From Pseudomonadota bacterium (GTDB lineage: Bacteria; Pseudomonadota; Gammaproteobacteria; Burkholderiales; Gallionellaceae): a DNA stretch of 64,000 bases. The notes beneath the pieces are model-generated. The model was not told the DNA's origin. It worked only from the letters and a program-made list of their open reading frames with translations, and ran no database searches. Location: positions 28,865 to 92,864 of the forward strand of contig JAJYLY010000009.1 of the NCBI GenBank assembly GCA_021787435.1, given 5' to 3'. The first letter of the stretch is position 1. The number at the start of each line of letters is the position of its first letter. The translations under genes were made by a program, and so were the position numbers. Below are positions 60,101 to 64,000 of the stretch, one piece after another.

Positions 60101-60648
60101 TCATTCCTTCATTCGTTAGCAAGCCCGCAGGATATGGTGCCAAGCGCGGCGGCGTGCAGGTGTTGCTGGCGGGCATCATCTCAGGGGTCAGGTTGCAGCA
60201 GACCAGACGCGGGCGCATGGCGGTGATCACCCTGGATGACGGCGACGCTCAGGTCGAGCTGACGGTTTTCAACGAGGAATACGAAAGGAGCCGACAGTGG
60301 ATCAGGGAGGATGAATTGCTGGTGGTGCAGGGCAAGGCGAGCCTGGACGAGTATTCTGGCAATGTGCGCGTGAGCGGGGAGGAGCTGTATGATTTCGCCC
60401 AGGCGCGTTCTCATCATGCAAAGTATCTCGCACTGCATTGCGACGGCAAGGTGGGTATTGCAAAAATTGCGGAAATCCTGAAGCCATGGAGCGAGGGTGC
60501 GTGCCCTGTGCTGATAAACTACCGCAATGATCAGGCTAAATGCCAGCTGCGCCTAGGCGAAGCATGGCGTGTAACTGTGAGCGACGAGTTGCTTGCCGAC
60601 CTGCGTTCCGCCCTGAAACAGGAGAATGTGAAAGTGATTTACGAATAG
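57103..60648 (+). CDS. dnaE: DNA polymerase III alpha subunit
   Basis: 1181 residues, replicative polymerase. N-terminal PHP domain (VHLRLHSEYSITDGMLRI; ALTDLSNFSGLVKFY), palm with GPGRGSGAGSLVAYCL, PDFDVDFCQDGRE and the ATFGTMASKAVIRDVGR block, then ALNALYRPGPMEFIPDYI, the Gly-Tyr-Gly-Phe-Asn-Lys-Ser-His-Ala motif (GYGFNKSHAAAYS), and the C-terminal OB fold. An extra ~17 residue loop (KQGSGFRRQQAAG to SGILSPASF) precedes ENIPLDDRETYDRIF; it is encoded by a near-perfect inverted repeat at 58862-58924. The family start is at 57103. Confidence 0.97.
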   Translation: MLLPAFVHLRLHSEYSITDGMLRIDKAVDAAKKDGMPALALTDLSNFSGLVKFYKAARSKGIKPLAGADVYITNEADRDRPYRMLLLCQSADGYLRLCRLLSRAYLSNQHHGRPELRREWFVDEGTEGLIALSGAHLGDVGNALLSGNAAQARQFVRTWVGLFDRRFYIEVQRAGFSDEEIYIQLVLPLAAEFELPVVATHPAQFLGPDDFMAHEARVCIAEGYVINDKRRERAFREGQYFKTQEEMIALFADMPEALQNSVEVAKRCNLELVLGKPRLPDFPTPNGESLDDYLLLESERGLEQRMALLYPDEAERAAKLPQYRERLLFEIQTIVKMGFPGYFLIVADFIRWAKAYRSGDFPNGIPVGPGRGSGAGSLVAYCLLITDLDPLRYELLFERFLNPERVSMPDFDVDFCQDGRELVIDYVKEKYGAACVSQIATFGTMASKAVIRDVGRVMEFPYGLCDRLSKLIPLEGVKPVSLAKAREMEPEINAVAESEEGVPELLELAARLEDLTRNVGMHAGGVVIAPGKLSDFCPVYCSDGGNNVVSQFDKDDVEAIGLVKFDFLGLRTLTIIDWAVRYIKQGSGFRRQQAAGEILVESGILSPASFSIENIPLDDRETYDRIFKTANTTAVFQFESRGMKDTLIKAKPDCLEDLIALNALYRPGPMEFIPDYINRKHGREQVIIPHPLLEKVVGNTYGIMVYQEQVMQAAQVVAGYTLGGADMLRRAMGKKKPEEMAEQRGIFVAGSGKNGIDEKKANEIFDTMESFAGYGFNKSHAAAYSLVAYQTAYLKCHYPAAFMAATMTSEMDNTDKVRFFYADTLQQGIRILLPDVNSSGYAFAPVDEKTIAYGLGAIKGTGKAAIESIVNARASGAFSDLFDFCRRVDKRLVNRRTMETLIRAGAFDSVNDHRAALMASVDAALASADQQARSANQDSLFGDSDADDILIHQTADVPRWSMREQLAHEKASLGMYFGGHPYQEYEKELANFIKVKLGNLIPSFVSKPAGYGAKRGGVQVLLAGIISGVRLQQTRRGRMAVITLDDGDAQVELTVFNEEYERSRQWIREDELLVVQGKASLDEYSGNVRVSGEELYDFAQARSHHAKYLALHCDGKVGIAKIAEILKPWSEGACPVLINYRNDQAKCQLRLGEAWRVTVSDELLADLRSALKQENVKVIYE
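58862..58924. repeat. Inverted repeat (CAGGATTCAGGA / TCCTGAGTCCTG) inside dnaE
   Basis: The 12-base arms at 58862-58873 and 58913-58924 differ at one position and enclose 39 bases with GCAGCAGGCAGCAGG. It is in frame and adds a surface loop not expected in DnaE from other betaproteobacteria. It looks like a mobile miniature palindromic element. Confidence 0.65.
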
Positions 60649-60714
60649 CGGATTTTCGTGTGCTGCAAGCGCGCATATTCTGGCGCAGTGCTTCTGGTGT
60701 AAAATTCCGGCTAA

Positions 60715-62249
<1,535 letters not shown>

Positions 62250-62283
62250 AGCGGAAATCCGTTCAACCTTTGAAGGAGGAAAT

Positions 62284-63396
62284 ATGATACTGATACTGGA
62301 TCCGGATGCAGCCGAGAACTCTCAGGAATACCAGCAGCTGTTGTCTCACCTTGCAGCCATGCCTGGGATACAGTCACGCGTGCATGTCGAACGGGGCAGC
62401 GAACAGACGGTGACGGAAATTTATCTCATCGGCAACACAAAGGCGCTGGATATCGCTGACATGCAGAGCCTGCCCTGTGTCGAGCGCGTGGTGCGCGTCT
62501 CGGAAGAATATCGCATCTTGGGGCGCCACAAGGACGATCAGCGCCCCACTTACTTTGAATATAACGGCGTGCGTTTCGGCCAGGATACCTTGCATGTGTT
62601 TGCGGGCCTTTGTGCAGTGGATAACCGCGAGCATGTCGAGACTATGCTCAAGTCCTTGAAGGATAGCGGCCAGGTATGCACGCGCATGGGCGCCTATAAG
62701 CCACGCACCAGCCCTTATGCATTTCAGGGACACGGCAAGCTCTGTCTGCCTTATGTATTCGAGCTGGCGGGCAAGTATGGCATCAAGGTCATCGCGATGG
62801 AAATCACTCATGAGTCACACATGGACGAGATCAACGAAGCGTTGCATTTGACTGGCGATCCGACAGGCGTGATGCTGCAGATCGGCACGCGCAACACGCA
62901 GAATTTCGAGCTGTTGAAAATCGTCGGGCGTCAGACCAGAATGCCTGTGCTGCTTAAGCGCGGCTTCGGCATCACGCTGGACGAATCTCTTAATGCCGCG
63001 GAGTATCTAGCCTCAGAAGGCAATCGCAATGTGGTGTTCTGCCTGCGCGGGATGAAGACCAACATGGGTGACCCGCATCGGAATTTTGTGGATTTCGCAC
63101 ATGTGCCGGCAGTGAAGCGTCTGACGCGCATGCCTGTGTGTGTGGATCCGTCTCATTCTGTCGGTTCGCGGGCTGCATCTTCAGATGGGATCATGGACAT
63201 GATGCATGTCACGGCGCAAGGTGTATTAGCCGGTGCGAACATGGTGCTGGTTGACTTTCATCCCGAGCCTGTCAAGGCGCTCGTGGATGGCCCGCAAGCC
63301 TTGCTGCTAAAGGAGTTGCCGTACTTCATGGAGGACGTGCAAATCGCAAGAGAAGCCTATCTCAAACGGATAGAATTGCGACAGCGTCAGAAATAA
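62284..63396 (+). CDS. aroF: 3-deoxy-7-phosphoheptulonate synthase (class I beta, with N-terminal ferredoxin-like domain)
   Basis: 370 residues. Condenses PEP and erythrose 4-phosphate at the entry of the shikimate pathway. An N-terminal ferredoxin-like domain (about 1-80) with SEEYRILGRHKDDQ, then the catalytic barrel: HVFAGLCAVDNREHVE, MGAYKPRTSPYAFQG, LLKRGFGITLDESL, CLRGMKTNM and VDPSHSVGSRA. This is the Bacillus/Thermotoga (AroA beta) type rather than the E. coli type; the N-terminal domain can mediate feedback control. AGGAGGA-like site upstream of ATG 62284. Confidence 0.92.
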   Translation: MILILDPDAAENSQEYQQLLSHLAAMPGIQSRVHVERGSEQTVTEIYLIGNTKALDIADMQSLPCVERVVRVSEEYRILGRHKDDQRPTYFEYNGVRFGQDTLHVFAGLCAVDNREHVETMLKSLKDSGQVCTRMGAYKPRTSPYAFQGHGKLCLPYVFELAGKYGIKVIAMEITHESHMDEINEALHLTGDPTGVMLQIGTRNTQNFELLKIVGRQTRMPVLLKRGFGITLDESLNAAEYLASEGNRNVVFCLRGMKTNMGDPHRNFVDFAHVPAVKRLTRMPVCVDPSHSVGSRAASSDGIMDMMHVTAQGVLAGANMVLVDFHPEPVKALVDGPQALLLKELPYFMEDVQIAREAYLKRIELRQRQK

Positions 63397-63430
63397 TTTC
63401 GCGTGTTGCGCACACAAATTTTTTTTGAGG

Positions 63431-63449
63431 TGTTGTTTTTTTAACAACA
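63431..63449 (+). terminator. AT-only hairpin after DAHP synthase
   Basis: TGTTGTT, five T's, AACAACA, preceded by a T-run. It could be a weak terminator or the 5' part of the next gene's control region; the stem is A-T rich, so confidence is low. Confidence 0.35.
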
Positions 63450-63475
63450 AAAATGCATCTAGCTGATTGTATTTG

Positions 63476-63504
63476 TTGACTGTAATGTGATAGCGAAATA
63501 CTAT
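63476..63504 (+). promoter_or_regulatory. Predicted sigma-70-like promoter of the Lys/Ala/Pro protein gene
   Basis: TTGACT (-35), spacer of exactly 17 bases, TACTAT (-10). The predicted start of transcription lies about 40 bases before the ATG. Confidence 0.6.
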
Positions 63505-63553
63505 GCGGCGCCTGTGGGTTCTTTTTTGATTAGTTATCTGGGAGATTGCAATC

Positions 63554-64000
63554 ATGGTAGAAGAAATTAAAGATGTTAAAAATGCTGGTGCAAGTGGTAG
63601 CGACGTTATAAATAAAACCCCTGCGACAAAGCCAGTTGTGTCCGGGATATGGCCCTTCCCCACAACCACTCCAGTTACAGTTAAATCCGTTTCACCCGCA
63701 GTACCCAAACCAGTAACACCTGCTCCAGCCAAACCAGTTGTGGCAGCAAAACCAGCAGTCAAGAAGGCAGCAGCAAAACCCGCAGCTAAACCAGCAGCAA
63801 AACCCGCAGCAAAACCCGCAGCTAAACCAGCAGCTAAACCAGCAGCCAAGAAGGCAGCAGCAAAGCCCGCAGCTAAACCAGCAGCCAAGAAAGTTGCAGC
63901 CAAGCCCGCAGCTAAACCAGCAGCCAAGAAAGTTGCAGCCAAGCCCGTAGCTAAACCAGCAGCCAAGAAGGTAGCAGCAAAGCCCGCAGCTAAACCAGCA
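63554..64000 (+). CDS. Lys/Ala/Pro-repeat histone-like protein, 3'-truncated by window edge
   Basis: Start ATG 63554 after GGGAG. An acidic, non-repetitive head (VEEIKDVKNAGASGSDVINK, then WPFPTTTPVTVK) is followed by Pro/Val repeats and then long iterated KPAAK, KKAAAKPAAK and KKVAAKPAAK blocks that run to the end of the window (at least 149 residues). The composition is that of histone H1/HC2-like nucleoid proteins of Betaproteobacteria and of the AlgP/PhaF type. A DNA-binding role is inference. The iterated DNA may vary in repeat number. An opposite-strand Ala/Gly-rich frame is a shadow. Confidence 0.75.
   Translation, partial: MVEEIKDVKNAGASGSDVINKTPATKPVVSGIWPFPTTTPVTVKSVSPAVPKPVTPAPAKPVVAAKPAVKKAAAKPAAKPAAKPAAKPAAKPAAKPAAKKAAAKPAAKPAAKKVAAKPAAKPAAKKVAAKPVAKPAAKKVAAKPAAKPA

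Noticed and set aside
63307..63966. Long Ala/Gly-rich frame on the minus strand
   Set aside because: It is the complement of the Lys/Ala/Pro repeats and overlaps aroF; no start context or family.
63738..64000. Regular short repeats that might look like a CRISPR array
   Set aside because: The repeats are codon-length iterations of KPAAK/KKxAAK without unique spacers; they are a coding repeat.

Overview
The window looks like a chromosomal segment of an autotrophic betaproteobacterium, most likely near the Gallionellaceae or a related Nitrosomonadales family (inference). The evidence is: a proteobacterial phosphoribulokinase; small families typical of betaproteobacteria (DUF2782, BPSS1780-type membrane protein, MEKHLA); ferrous-iron uptake genes; a Tat-exported HiPIP; and a periplasmic c-cytochrome/DsrE locus. 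No rRNA, tRNA, CRISPR array or complete insertion sequence was seen.

Layout. 0-6 kb: 3' part of a lytic transglycosylase, cca, an EF-hand protein, a MidA-type methyltransferase, a pteridine-reductase-like SDR and ttcA. 6-13 kb: an accessory locus encoding exported proteins: a pentaheme cytochrome whose C-terminus resembles thiosulfate dehydrogenase TsdA, an orphan solute-binding protein, two secreted DsrE-like proteins converging on a perfect palindromic terminator, a porin, and DsbC. 12-23.5 kb: a long leftward run leuS-lptE-holA-cutA-dsbD-aroQ-accB-accC-prmA-DUF3426-dsbC. 23.8-33 kb: prk, uvrD, a MEKHLA protein, a leftward BPSS1780/thrB/DUF2782 group, a LOG-family protein and polA. 33-37 kb: parD with a frameshifted parE, a DUF937 protein, HiPIP and acs. 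37-46 kb: pyrG-kdsA-eno-ftsB, convergent feoAB, dapA-bamC-WalJ-like hydrolase. 46-57 kb: a repeat-rich lipoprotein, a cupin oxygenase, a SlyD-like PPIase, a glycosyltransferase-like protein, the ovothiol genes ovoA-ovoB, small and unknown proteins, and an MFS transporter. 57-64 kb: dnaE, argB, a pyrimidine nucleotidase, DAHP synthase and the start of a Lys/Ala/Pro-repeat histone-like protein.

Two themes stand out. The 6-12 kb locus could be a periplasmic sulfur-compound redox module: a cytochrome for electron transfer, DsrE-like proteins for persulfide handling, a porin and binding protein for substrate entry, and DsbC/DsbD for thiol redox. Its partners are not the canonical Sox, Dsr or sHdr sets. 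Separately, five housekeeping genes (dsbD, leuS, uvrD, polA, dnaE) carry short in-frame extra segments whose DNA looks like dispersed palindromic or low-complexity repeats. This recalls the Rickettsia palindromic elements that insert inside genes. All family calls come from reading the sequence; no database search was run.
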